Positions 36,066 to 48,353 of a DNA stretch of 64,000 nt are shown here, piece after piece. Both the position numbers and the translations under genes were made by a program. Source of the DNA: Nageia nagi (Eukaryota; Pinophyta); the NCBI GenBank assembly GCA_050084985.1, contig JBITNC010000001.1:197656001-197720000 (forward strand). Reading direction: 5' to 3'. The first letter of the stretch is position 1. Every line of letters starts with the position of its first letter. Under the pieces are notes generated by a model, which made no database searches, had not been told where the DNA came from, and worked only from the letters and a program-made list of their open reading frames with translations.

Positions 36066-36529
36066 TTGGTGTGGAAGCTCTTCTTCTTGGTTTGGAACCT
36101 CTTCTTCAACATCTTGGTGATCCTTCTCCATTCCTCATATTACATCCCATTGGTAAGGTAAAACTAAGAGAAGGTATAAAATTCCTCCACCTTTGGAAAT
36201 CTTATGGATTATTGCATTATGTTACCAACACATTTTGTGTTATGGTAGTCCTTGTTTGTGACAAAATTTGCTTAAAATAATAATTTTTTACTAACATATC
36301 TTATTGTTAGTTGCAATTTTTAAGATTGCCTATTGCTATAAGTTTGCATATCCTTAATATTTTGAACGTATATCAAAGAATTTGAGTAAAAATATACTAA
36401 TATTTTTCCTTCAAAAATTATATGCCAAATTTTCTAAAGTTTATATATTATAGTTTTTCCTACCTTAATTCCCTTATCAAAATAGTTGTATCCTTAAAAT
36501 ATTTACTTCAACTATTTTTTGATACTAAC

Positions 36530-36578
<49 letters not shown>

Positions 36579-38942
36579 TTAAAAAAAATATTGCATTCTT
36601 ATAGTAAAATAATTTTTCTTGATGTTTACAATTTTTTTGTGAACCTTAAGTGAGATTCTCAAAATTTGAAAAGTCAAAAAACTGAGAATAAGAACTTAGG
36701 TCCAATGGTAGGCATAGGAAGGCTAGGTCTCGCATGGCTTATTCCACATTTTCTTTTGTGACCTCTAGGGACCTTGACCCTTTCACCTCTTCCCACTCTT
36801 CTATGGTGAGCAAATTTGTTTTATAGCTAGCCAACTGCTCCATTGGATCTGAACATGGCTCACACTAGCAGATAATGGCCAGTAAGAATGAAAGATAACT
36901 TGGGTGGGAGTAGATCTATTGCAACCTAGTCTCCTCTACCCAACCAATTATCCTCATGCCCTACCTTTATGCCTAGTCCAATCGAAGGTTAAGGTTAATT
37001 TCCTTCTACTCATGCTCTATTATGGTGCCTTCCCACCTCTGCCTACTTTGCTTAGCCTATTCCCTTCTCTATGTTGTATATATCATAGGTGGCCTAATAT
37101 TTTTTTCTTACTCAAGGTTTTCCATGAGACTAAAAAGAGGGGGGAGAAGGTCCTTATGGTCATGCTCCCTTCATGTTGGTCTTTACCACTTTGCCCAGGC
37201 ATTCTCCCTTCATAGCCCCTCTACTGCTCCTCTCTACACTTTCTCCCTTTGCGTAGTCCCTTATCCATCATTGGTCTTCACCTTCACCAAGCCCTCATGT
37301 TCATCCTTTACCTACCACTCGTACTCCTCCCTCTACTAGATACCTTCATGCCAGCATACCCCACCCTAAAAGCCTTGTTTATTACTAGGTCAAGATTGTT
37401 GCATGCAAGTTTTATGCAATTTGCACCCACTCTAGTGGCATTAATTTCTCTTTGTGTGAGCACTCATTAGCCATTAAATTTTTTTTGAGTGAAGTATGGG
37501 TCACCTATTTACATTTAATTTCTTGAAGGAGGAAGAGTAATTTGTCTTGTCTTCCATTTATTATGTTGTCCTTCATAATATTTTTTGGGGGGAGCATTTT
37601 TTTTTACCTCTTTAAAATTTAGGGGATTATATTATAACAAAAACAAACAGGGTAAATATATATATATATATAAAGAAAAAAAAAAGAAAGAAAAATGGCA
37701 ATTCCTTAAGTATTTAGAAGTAATTTTTTAAGCATGCAATTACTTAGTTAAAAGTATAATTTTTTTTCTCAAATATCTAAGGTTAAACTAGCATGCTTAT
37801 TCAAACATTTATTGAAGGAATCTTTTTTTAAGTAAAAAGGGGAGAAAATACTTAATAATTTCTTTACTTAAACTTTTAGATCCTTAGAATATACATTTAT
37901 CTCTTGGAATTTTATGAATTTTTTTACTTAATTATTTAAGCTATGTGAATAATGCATTTTTAATGATTAAAGTTTAATTTTTTAAAGCATGCTAAAGGAC
38001 ATAAATTTTCTAATTTAATGCTTAGGAATTAAATTTTTTTAAGATGCATGCTTATAACTTAAGAATGAATGTTGAGTATTTATCCTTATGCACAGTATGG
38101 AATGTACTTATGCAAAATAATTGATGATGTAAAGATGTCCTTAAGGGGTTGGTAAACAAAATCCATTGGATACTTAGGTTTCAATTTTTTTTTGCATGGA
38201 TGATGCTTTACTTGTGCTCTTTTACTTCATGTTTTGCATTTTGATTTATTTGCTTTTACAAATAAAAATGTAAACATTGATATGATCAACCCTCTAAAAT
38301 AAACACAAACCGCACGTACATTCCATAACATGACTTATTTGGGAAGCCATGAGATGAGGATAGGCAGACTGGAGCCTTTAAGTTCGATGATCCAAGTGGT
38401 GAAAAGTTTATACTTGTTAATTGCCCCTAAGTCCTCTATTAGTCTAGATTTAACTCCAATAGGTGGACAAGTATGTGTGTAGTGATACCACATATCCACA
38501 CATCCATTTAGGGATTATCCTAATAACCCAGGAGAATAATTTGAAACCTAATCAAGATTAATAATTTGACCAATCCAATAAACATCAAAACCTTGAAAAA
38601 TAGCTAGTACTTCTCTTTGTGAGAGTATATTGCTACCAAAGGCGAACTAGTTGAGGATTGGTAAGACTTGGGCTCTTCTTATGAGGAAATCCAGGTGAAA
38701 ACCTAATTTTAGACAAGAAAACAAACCTTAACAATGTCACTCTACATATATGGTTCTTGAGATAAGAAATGTATTTGGGTACATGGGTTATTATTTGAAT
38801 TATAAAACATTTGCACTTGTGAATCAAATCAAGCATGTCTTTAGTGTTAAATGTAACATGTATTATTTACTTGATTAAAACTTAAAATTTAATATTATTT
38901 ATTGAAACCATATGCTTATTATTTCACATTCTTATGTAGCAA
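36066..38942 (+). other. Copia-III leader
   Basis: Same layout as in Copia-I: AT-rich start with a (TA)n run at about 36533-36572, a C-rich island (about 36700-37450) unlike those of Copia-I and II in sequence, then AT-rich sequence with a short TA run near 37655, then the conserved box (38290-38700). Overlapping frames at 36904-37470 are products of low-complexity C-rich sequence; frames at 36014-36280 and 36422-36604 are not supported. Confidence 0.7.
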
Positions 38943-39855
38943 ATGGGAGAATCTTTTTTACCTAAACACATTCTTAATAGGTCCAACTATGGGATTTGGG
39001 AACCTTGAATGAGATTTGAATTCAAGGAGGCTTTGGAAAATAGTAAATGAAAACCTTATACCTCCTACAAATGAGAAGGCATTAGAAGCTTACAACATGA
39101 AGAATGAGTTAGCAACCTTCATGATTTACCATGCAGTTTTAGATTATGTGCTCTTTATGATTTTCTCTTCAACCTTGGCTAAGGAAGCATGGGATAAGCT
39201 TAAGAAAATCTACCTTGGTTCAAAATTTTTAAGAACATTTACCATTCTTCAAAAGTTACTTCAATCTCATCAAGAGGAAGATGAAAATGTGGATATCTAC
39301 TTGAATAAAATCTTTAACCTAAGGACCCAATTTGTTGCTCTTGAATGCAATTAGATCAATGATGAGTTCATGGTCTTCATCATTCTTCAAAGCCTTTATT
39401 CAAAGTTTAAAAACTTTGTAATGGTTATAGAAACAAGGCTTGATGATGAAGAAGAAGTTTTCTCCCTTAAGAACTTTTCAAGGCACCTATTAAAGCATGA
39501 GGAGGCCCTTAACAATAAGGTGTTGATTTTTTCTCCAAAAGATAATAATGTTGCTCTTGGAGCAAACAAAGCTTATTTTAAAAAAAAGTTCAACCATCAA
39601 AGGAAATCTTATCCTTATTCCTCCAAAAGGTTTGAAAAAAGAGGTAGTGGCTACAACAATAGCAGGAATAATAGGAACAATGATAACAACAACCACTTCA
39701 AGCAAAGAGATGAAAAAGGCAAAGCAAACAATCCCTATCCTAAGAAAAACTTTGATGGTAATTGTAACTATTATGGCATTTAAGGTAACAAAGAATTTGA
39801 TTGCTACAAAAAGAAAAGAGAAGAAAAGAACAAAAGTAATAGAAATGTAAAAAAC
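38943..39855 (+). pseudogene. Copia-III gag
   Basis: ATG at 38943 (MGESFLPKHIL). After one frameshift near 39016 the frame is constant: capsid part to about 39354 (AYNMKNELATFMIYHAVL, KEAWDKLKKIYLGSKF), 39370-39783 (LEDDEEEVFSLKNFSRHLLK-like region, then Lys/Asn-rich). The zinc knuckle (about 39763-39806) has lost its second Cys (CNYYGI) and its His (GNKEFDC), so it could not bind zinc. Confidence 0.85.
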
Positions 39856-39894
39856 TACAAAGGAAAGAAAAATACTCATGCTAGTTTTGCTGCA

Positions 39895-42881
39895 ATGCTC
39901 TACTCCATGTCTTGCTCTTTTTCATCTGAATGGATTGTTGACTTTAGTTGCACTAATCACCTATGCTTTGAAAAGAAAAAATTTGAGAACTTTCACAAGT
40001 ATAAAAAGGATGCAGTTGTGATAGGTGATAACTCTACCCTTGAATTCCAAAGAATTAGGAGTATACTGATTTATGAAAAGGTTCTTGAAAATGTTCTCTA
40101 TGTTCCTAAGTTAAGGATGAACCTTATCTCCATGATCCAAGTTGCTAGAAAAGAGTACTCTTTTGAGTTTTACTCTCAATCTTGGTGCATTAAGAAAGGA
40201 ATTAGCACTTTGGTTAAAGGATCTATGAAAGATAACCTCTACATTATGGATCAAGTTCCATAAAAGATATGTCTTGATTCTAGTGTGTGTTTTAAATAAA
40301 ATATTTTGCACCATCATTTAGGGCACCTTAACTACAAGAGTATTTAATTCATGAAATACTAAGAACTTGTGGAAGGTCTACCATCAATTTCTCCTTCAAT
40401 TGGTCTATGCGAGAAGTGCATTATTTGTAAGATGCATAGACAAAAGTTTAAAAAAGATAAGGCAAGAAGAGCATCTCAACCTCTTCAACTTGTGCACTCA
40501 AATTTGATGGGTCTATTTCAGACTAAGTCACTTAGAGGAGCATCTTACATCTTGAACTTCATTGATGACTTTAGTAGGATGACCTTTGGGTATCTACTTG
40601 AGCACAAGGATCAAACCTTTGAGAGTTTTAAGGTTTTTAAGGCCTTTGTTAAGAATCAAACTAACCTTAGAATCAAGATGTTTAGATCAAATAATAGGAA
40701 AGAATATAATAGCATTGAGTTTAATGACTATTGTGCTAAGAATGAAATCAAGAGGTAGTTTACAATTCCATACACTCCTCAATAGAACGATGTTGTTGAA
40801 AGAAAAAACAAAATAATTATGGAGATGGCTAGATGCATGTTGGGTAATCTTCTTAAATTCTTATGGGGTGAAGCTATGAGCACTACTATTTACATCTTGA
40901 ATAGGTGTCCCACAAAAGTTGTTTAGAGTAAAACTCCTTTTGAGTCATGGTCAAGAACAAAACCTAACATTTCTCACTTTAGGATGTTTGGTTGTGAAGC
41001 ATTCTCCTACATTATTTTTGAGAAAAGCAAGAAGTTGGAAAAAAGAGCTAAAAAATGCATCTTTGTAGGTTATGACAATTAGCATAGAGGCTACAGGCTC
41101 TACTCTTCAACCTATAAAATAGTCTTCATTTCAAGGGATGTAAAGTTCAATGAACTTCCTAAAGAATTTGCTTCTAATGAGGATGTTGATGATCCAAAGG
41201 ACTCTTTAGTTATTCCTAGCTGGTTAGATATTAATGTAGATAAGTCACCTCAGGAATAAAATTCTCCAATATAAAGGGTAATAAGGAGCATGACCTTGAA
41301 CAAATCCTTAATTATCAAGATTAACAACAAGCATGAGCCCTCAACCTTCAAAGAAGCTTCTAAGCACGAGTGCTGGATGGAAGCCATGAAAGTGGAGTAT
41401 GAGGTGCTTATGAAAAATAAAACTTGGGACTTGGTTCCTTATCCCAATGAAAATAATATGATTGGTAATAAATGTATCTACAAGGTCAAGTTCAATTTAG
41501 TTGGAGATATTGAGAAATACAAGGCAAGGTTATTAGCTAAAGGTTTTGCTTAGAAATACGATGTAGATTATGAGGAAACCTTTGCTCCTATGGTAAAGAT
41601 GTCTACTATGAGAGTTATTATTGCTCTTTCTACAACTTAAGAATGAAAAGTTTTTCAACTTGACATCAAGAGTGCATTTCTCAATGGTGAATTAGATGTG
41701 GAAATATTCATGAACCAACTAGAAGGATTTATTGTAGAAGGTAAAGAGTCCTTTGTGTGCAAGTTAAAGAGGTCATTGTATGGACTTAAGCAAGCACCTA
41801 GAGCTTGACATAGAAAGATTTTAGGGTACTTTATAGATATTGGATTCTCTAAGTGTTTTTCTAACTTTGATCTATATGTGCTTAATCAAAAAAAATACAT
41901 GGTATTGATTCTCCTTTATGTGGATGATCTTTTGATTACTAGGAATAATGTTAAAATCATTTAAGAGTGCATATCCAAACTTAAGACAATGTTTAAAATA
42001 ATTGATATTGGTCTCTTGCACTCCTATCTTGAAATGCAAGTGTATTAATACAAGGATTGTACTTACCTCAATCAATCTAAGTATATATCAGATATCATGT
42101 AGAAGTTTGGAATGGAGGAGTGTAGCTATACTACAATTCCAATCTCTCCTAGAATCACTATTTCTCTAAGCTCCAACTCTCAGTTAGTTGATGCTACAAC
42201 TTATAGGTAATTAATTGGTAGTCTTTTATATTTGACTATATTCAAGCTAGATATTACCTTTATAGTGAATCTGATGGCATGATTCATGCAAAAACCTTAT
42301 GTTGAGCACCTCAATGCTAGTAAGCAAATTTTGAGATATGTTCTAGGGATTAAGGATCTTATTCTCAAGTATTCCAAGTTACCCTTATTTGTTCTCTTTA
42401 TATTATTAGATTCTAACTATGGGGGAGATAAAAATGATAAGAAGTCAACCTCTACATATGTGTTTAGCATTGGTTTACGTGTTATCTCTTAAGCTTCCAA
42501 GAAGTAGCCTACTATTTCATTTTTCATCATAGAAGTTGAATACTATGCCATGTCTATTGCAACCTAAGAAGCTATTTGGCTAAAGCATATTATAAAAGAA
42601 ATTGGGTATGAGTAAGGTGGCTCATCTTTGATTATTCAAAAAATTAGTCGACTATTTCTTTGGCTAAGAATCCTATGTTCCATTAGAGAAAAAAACATGT
42701 GGAAATCCATGCCCATTTTATCAAGGAGAAGGTTCTTGATGGCATCATACACCTAAAGTATTTTCCATCCACCTTGAACTTCATTGATTTATTCATGAAT
42801 CTCCTCTCAAAAGCTTAATTCTATAAGCTTAGGGATGTTATTAGGTTGGTGAAGTTGCCCTCAAGGGGGAGTGAAGTTTGA
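39895..42881 (+). pseudogene. Copia-III pol: protease, integrase, reverse transcriptase, RNase H
   Basis: Protease 'WIVDFSCTNH' (active-site Ser changed to Phe). Pre-integrase 'ILHHHLGHLN'. Integrase with 'HSNLMGLFQ' and 'FRSNNRKEY', where both catalytic Asp codons read Asn, but 'VVERKN' keeps the Glu. Reverse transcriptase 'DLVPYPNENNMIGNKCIYKV', 'QLDIKSAFLNGELDVEI', 'KLKRSLYGLKQAPRA', and an intact YVDD at 41917-41928. RNase H 'KKSTSTYVFSIG'. From about 39016 to about 42640 the frame does not shift, yet about 25 stops interrupt it; most replace Gln, Trp or Arg codons of the sister copies. Confidence 0.9.
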
Positions 42882-43671
42882 ATTCTTGTGTTGAATTCAT
42901 GTTTGTGATGATAACTTCACCCCTAGGAGGATTTTGTGGTATATAGTGTTAATTTTGTTGTACACCTTTATGGTAAGTTTGCTCTACATGAGAAACTTAT
43001 ACAAATTATCCAATTTAGCACTATTCAATTATCTATGTGTGAGGAACTCTTATGTGTCTTTTGGCACTATTCAGTTATCCATATGTGAGGAAATCATGTA
43101 TGCATACTCTATTTTTGGTCAATCTAGCACTGTTCAGTTATCCATGTGTGAGGAACTCTTATGTGTCTTTTGGCACTGTTCACTTATCCATATGTGAGGA
43201 ACTCGTATGTGCTTGCTCTATTTTGTAATGATAATCAACACATGTTTTATATATAGTAGGTGACTAAGGTTTTTGGCATGGCATGTTCATGATGACTTAT
43301 AGTGCACCATTGATCAGTTTATGATGGCATTTGTATGATTCATCTATCCTTATTGATATGAATATGATGCATCTAACTGATCTTATTATTTGATCTACTT
43401 ATGACTTGTAGGTTCTTTTGAGATTGCAGGTTACTTACCTCAAGTATGCAAGCTCTTGGAGACTCTTCATGACTTCTAGTTGGATGACTACTTTATGTAC
43501 ATTGAAATCAATTATGGTTAATGATTGTATTTGAAAAAGTAGTGAGTCTTAAACTAAATCTTTCTTACTTCAAAAATATGTAAAAATTTCTCATCTCTGT
43601 TGTATCTATTTGGAGGAGAACTCTCTTTCTCTTCTTCTTCTCTCTTTCTTGCTCTATCCCAATATTGTATT
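42882..43671 (+). other. Copia-III 3' noncoding region with hairpins
   Basis: Perfect 24-nt hairpin at 42975-42998 (AAGTTT with AAACTT, CTC with GAG). 'tatccatatgtgaggaa' repeats 43030-43210, several joined as 80-bp units, and the larger stem-loop 43259-43308. The frame at 42934-43197 is a repeat artefact. Polypurine tract 43672-43680. Confidence 0.8.
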
Positions 43672-43680
43672 AAGGGGGAG

Positions 43681-44174
43681 TATTGGAATGTATAATGCAT
43701 TATTATAAAGGTTTGTATTAAATATTTTATGTAATTTCACTAATACTTAATGGTATCATTTGATACCTTAAGTATTTAAGTGAATATGATAATGTAACTT
43801 ATCCTACACTCCATGTCATGAGCATGCCCCATGGGTAAAAGGATGTGCATGTCATGCTTTTGTACATTGGATAAAAGGGTGATCCAAAGAAGGATTTTGG
43901 CTTATAAATAGAAGGCTCACTCTTTGTGATCACACACCAATTATGGAGTAAAGTTATGCTACAGGATAGAAGTATAGGAGTTGAGATTAGGAGGATTGTA
44001 AGAGAGTTGTATTTGTGATTTAAGTAAAGATCTAGTTAGTGGATGTACTCCTAGTTGGAGGAACCACTTACATCTTGTGTTGTGAGATTACTTTGTAAGT
44101 TTTTTATATGTAATTGAGAGCTTTCATGTGATCTTGGTTGATTAGGAATTATCTTTTTAGTGTTAGTTCCTTCA
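43681..44174 (+). repeat. Copia-III 3' LTR
   Basis: 494 bp, begins TATTGG (TG to TA), ends CCTTCA. TATA at 43903; U3 inverted repeats 43736-43784 and 43817-43856. Confidence 0.95.
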
Positions 44175-44179
44175 GAATA

Positions 44180-44843
44180 GACTTATGATATTTATACTTT
44201 GACATTTAATGATTTTTTAAGAAAAATGTATGGGCATTTTTTTAAAAAAATTAACTTAGTAGCCCATTGTAACATAAGTGAAAGTAAAATAATGCATAAA
44301 ATATAGAAAATATACATCATAAAAATACATTATGATACATAGTGAATTTACAATTTCTCAAATTTAACCAATGATGTGGTGTACCTAGGTGGCCTTAGGA
44401 ACCCACTTACAGTTTGTTGATGCAAGTGCAAAGATAAAGATCATCTTTGGTGGCATTCGCACAACATGGATGCCATGCAAATAATTTTTTATGGCATAGG
44501 TGCTTTGCACTCCTTGAGTTTCAATGCTATCATTTATTGGTCTACCTCCTTAACATCTCATTAATGATTATTTTCAATTTGTTGTTGTGCATCTATTATA
44601 TAAATAGTATTGAAAATAATCTGGGGTACTTACCACTTTGATGCATCCTTTAAGTTGTTGATTTACTCTTGGAAAAGGAACTATGAAAGTTGTAAGCTAG
44701 CTATTATCAGGATGAACATAACCAACATCATCCTAATCTTGCTTTGGGGTATCATTAATCTAGATATCCTTTTGATCAATGAGATCCTAGATTATAGTTC
44801 TTAAATTCCTGTAATTTTTTTTTAGGTGTCTTGGTGTTCTATG
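44180..44843 (-). pseudogene. Ty3/gypsy gag, 3' part, cut off by Copia-IV
   Basis: On the minus strand from 44843: 'RTPRHLKKNYRNLRTIIQDL' then 'IDQKD', the second half of the Gag zinc-finger region whose first half ('RFEEFCNYH') ends at 49576. The frame joins across the CTATG duplication. Similarity fades by about 44600; the rest, up to Copia-III, is unrecognised. Plus-strand frames at 44447-44804 are shadows. Confidence 0.75.
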
Positions 44844-45300
44844 TGTTAGAATTTGTAATGAAATATTGTGAATATCTAAACTCCTTGTAAATTCAATTAA
44901 TCACTTAAAGGATATGTAGATACCTTAAGGGATTAATTGAATTCTTTATTATGTAGACTTTGACTTTACCATGTGGTTAGTTGGTAGGTTAAAGTTAGGT
45001 GATACATTTATTGTAACCTTAACCTTACCCTTGGGTTAAAGGGAGGTTAGGGAGGTTCTCTCAAGCTATAAATAGAGGGCCTCTCCTCTTGTAACATAAC
45101 TAAGCTTTTGGAGTAAGATTACTCTACTAGTTATGTAGGAGAGGAAGAGAATTGTTGTAAGAGGTGCATAGATTGAGAATTGAGAACTAGTTGTGGATGT
45201 ACTCCCAAGGAGGGAGGAATCACATTATATTTGTGTTATGTTGAATGGTTGAGTTTCCTAGTCTTGGACCTTGAGGATTAGAGTAGGACTAAATCCTTCA
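44844..45300 (+). repeat. Copia-IV 5' LTR
   Basis: TGTTAGAATT to TCCTTCA. TATA box 45067-45075; U3 inverted repeats 44890-44943 and 45017-45052. Only the first bases and the regulatory layout resemble Copia-II, so it is a separate subfamily. Confidence 0.95.
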
Positions 45301-45302
45301 AT

Positions 45303-45314
45303 TGGTATAAAATG
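45303..45314 (+). promoter_or_regulatory. Truncated primer binding site, Copia-IV
   Basis: Only the first six bases (TGGTAT) of the usual site remain; the following bases belong to the inverted segment. Confidence 0.85.
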
Positions 45315-45567
45315 TACAACAAGTTTCTCATGCAGAGCAAACTTACCACAAAGGTATATCATAATCAACACAATATAACAACAAAAAAGGCCTCTTAGAG
45401 GTGAAGTTGTCATCACTAACAAAAGTTCAAACTTCACTCCCCCTTGAGGGCAACTTCACCAACCCGAGAGAATCCCTAAGCTTGCTGAACTGAGCTTCAG
45501 GAAGGGGCTTGGTGAATAAATCAACAGAGTTGTCAGTAGATGGACAATACTTCAAGTGTATAATGTC
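45304..45567 (-). repeat. Inverted copy of the Copia-IV pol end and 3' noncoding start
   Basis: Reverse complement of 48213-48476, 264 bp on both sides with no length difference and about 10 mismatches by eye. It includes the antisense end of pol ('DLFTKPLPEAQFSKLRDSLG', minus frame 45427-45612), which is not a separate gene. Confidence 0.95.
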
Positions 45568-48353
45568 TTTTATGTGCCTAAAATAAGGATGAATCTTATC
45601 TCTGTAATTCAAATTACAAGGAAAGGATACTCATTTGAGTTTACCTCACACTCCTAGTGTGTTAAGAAAGGACTTGCCACCTTCATGAAAGGATCAGTAA
45701 AGGATGACCTTTATATTATGGATCAAGTTCCTTCAAAAATGTGTCTTGCTACCAATGTTTGTTCAAAGGGTAATCTTTGGCATCAACGATTAAGGCACCT
45801 TAACCACAAGAGTATTCAAGATATGAAAACTCAAGAACTTGTGGAAGGTTTACCTAATATTTCACCCACAATTGGTCTATGTGAAAGGTGCATTCTAGGA
45901 AAGATGAATAGGCAAAAGTTTGAAAAAGATAAGGCAACTCGGGATACTCGTCCTCTTCAACTTGTGCATTCAGATTTGATGGGTCCATTTCAGACTAAGT
46001 CTCTAGGGGGAGCATCTTATGTTCTGACCTTCATTGATGACTTCAGTAGGATGACATTTGGTTATCTACTTGAGCACAAGGATCAAACTTTTAACAGGTT
46101 TAAAGACTTCAAAGCTCTTGTTGAAAATCAAACTGATTTTAAGATCAAGATGCTGAGATCTGATAATGGGGGTGAGTATAATAGTAATGAGTTTAACGAC
46201 TATTATGTTAAACATGGAATCAAGTGGCAATTCACAATCCCATACACCCCTCAGCAAAATAGAGTTGCTTAAAGGAAGAATCAAACCATTATGGAAATGA
46301 CAAGGTGCATGTTGGGTAACCTTCCTAGTTTCTTATGGGGTGAAGCTATTCACACTGCTATTCACACCCTAAATAGGTGTCCTACTAAAGTAGTTGAAGG
46401 TAAAACTCTGTATGAAGCATGGACAGGAAAGAAACCTAACCTCTCACACTTTAGAGTCTTCAGTTGTGATGCATTTGCCTTCATTACCTCAGAGAAAAGG
46501 AAGAAGTTGGATAAAAGATTAGAAAAATGCATCTTTGTGGGGTATGATAATCAACATAGAGGTTATAGGCTCTACTCCTCATCCCATAAAATAGTCTTTG
46601 TTTCTAGGGATGTCAAGTTCAATGAACTTCCTGAGGATACGACCTCTCATGCTAAGGTGTCTGATACAGATGATTCTTCACCTGCACCTAACTAGTTGGA
46701 TGATCATGTAAGGAAGTCACCACAAGAGCAAAATTCTCTAGCTCAGAGAATTATAAGGAGTATGACCTTGAATAACTCTTTATTTGCCAACATTGATAAT
46801 ACAAATGAGCCATCAACCTTCCAAAAAGCTTCCAAGCAAGAGTGTTGGATGGAAGCTATGAAACTTGAGTATGAGGTGCTCATGAAAAATGAAACTTGGG
46901 ATTTGGTTCCTTATCCCAATAGAAAAATGTGATTGGAAATAAATGGATATACAAGGTTAAGTACAATTCTGATGGAAAAATTGAAAAATACAAAGCAAGG
47001 TTAGTGGCCAAAGGATTCGCTCAGAAATATGGTATTGATTATGAAGAAACCTTTGCTCCTATGGCCAAGATGCCTACTATCAAGATAATCCTTGCTCTTT
47101 TTGTAGCTCAAGGATGGAAAACGTTTCAACTTGATGTCAAGAGTGCATTTCTCAATGGTGACTTGGATGTAGAAATCTACATGAATCAACCAGAAGGATT
47201 TATTTCAGAAGGAACAAAGTCTCTTGTGTGCAAGCTAAAGAAGTCTTTGTATGGACTTAAGCAAGCACCTAGAGCATGGTACAAGAAAATTTTAGGATTC
47301 TTTACAGATATTAGTTTTTCCATGTGCTTCTCTGACTCAGATCTCTATGTACTCAATCACAGAAAAGATGTGGTCTTAATTCTCCTTTATGTGGATAATC
47401 TTCTCATAACTGGCAATAATATTGAAATCATCCAAGAATGCATATCCAAACTAAAGGCAACATTTGAAATGACTGATCTAGGTCTATTGCATTACTATCT
47501 TAGGATGCAAGTATACTAACACAAAGATTGTACTTATCTTAGTCAATCTAAGTATATATCAAACATCTTGCAAAAGTTTGGAATGGAGGAGTGTAGATAT
47601 GCTGCAATACCTATTTCTCCTAGAATCATTATATCACTGAGATTAGATTCTCAATTGGCTGATGCTACAGCTTATAGGCAATTGATCGGTAGTCTTCTAT
47701 ATCTGACTATCTCTCATCCTGATATTGCCTTTGCAATGAATCTAATGGCACGATTCATGCAAAAACCATATGTTGAACACCTCAATGCTATTAAGAAAAT
47801 CTTGAGGTATGTGGCAGGGACAAAGGATCTTGCTCTTAATTATTCCAAAGTGCCCTCGATTGTTCTCTCCAGGTTCTCAGATTCTGATTATGAGGGAGAT
47901 AGAGATGATAGAAAATCAACCTCTGCATATGTGTTCAGCATTGGTTTAGGTGCTATCTCTTGGGCTTCCAAGAAGCAACCTACTGTGACTCTTTCTACCA
48001 TCGAAGTCAAATATTGAGCCATGTCTGTTGCTACCTAAGATGCTATTTGGCTGAGGCATCTTCTGAATGAAATTGGGTATGAGAAAAATGGCCCCTCTCT
48101 TATCTCTTCAGATAATCAATTGACTATCTCTTTAGCTAAGAATCTTGTATTCCATCAAAGAACCAAACATGTGGAAATCCAAGCCCATTTTATCAGGGAG
48201 AAGGTTCTAGATGACATCATACACTTGAAGTATTGTTCATCTACTGACAACTCCATTGATTTATTCACTAAGCCCCTTCTTGAAGCTCAGTTCAGTAAGC
48301 TTAGGGATTCTCTCGGGTTGGTGAAGTTGCCCTCAAGGGGGAGTGAAGTTTGA
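45562..48353 (+). pseudogene. Copia-IV pol: integrase, reverse transcriptase, RNase H
   Basis: Starts within the region after protease (YVPKIRMNLISV). Pre-integrase 'LWHQRLRHLNHKSIQDM'. Integrase 'HSDLMGPFQ', 'RSDNGGEYNSNEF', with a stop (TAA, 46270-46272) exactly at the catalytic Glu, 36 residues after the second Asp. TAG before 46696; one-base deletion near 46925. Reverse transcriptase 46700-47520 ('QLDVKSAFLNGDLDVEIYMN', 'SLYGLKQAPRAWYKK') with YVDN instead of YVDD (47388-47399). RNase H to 48353 with stops at 47517, 48014 and 48036. Much better kept than the other copies. Confidence 0.95.

Larger units (their letters stand above)
35557..44174 (+). mobile_element. Copia-III, full-length Ty1/copia element
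   Basis: 8.6 kb with 494-bp LTRs at both ends and target duplication GAACA (35552-35556) versus GAATA (44175-44179), one transition apart. The most complete copia copy in domain content: gag, protease, integrase, reverse transcriptase and RNase H are all present but full of stops. Same family as Copia-I. Confidence 0.95.

Noticed and set aside
36904-37470. Three overlapping plus-strand frames with Leu/Pro/Ser-rich peptides
   Set aside because: They lie in the C-rich island of the Copia-III leader, overlap each other and show no domain; C-rich sequence simply lacks stops.
39490-39879. Minus-strand hydrophobic frame of 129 codons (and 8861-9082 in Copia-I)
   Set aside because: Antisense shadow of the Lys/Asn-rich part of copia gag; the hydrophobic character comes from reading A-rich codons on the other strand.
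42934-43197. 87-codon frame with repeated 'LSMCEE' peptides
   Set aside because: Created by the noncoding 'ttatccatatgtgagga' repeats; the other copia copies do not keep it open.
45427-45612. Minus-strand 61-codon frame resembling a copia polyprotein end
   Set aside because: Not a separate gene; it is part of the inverted duplicate inside Copia-IV.
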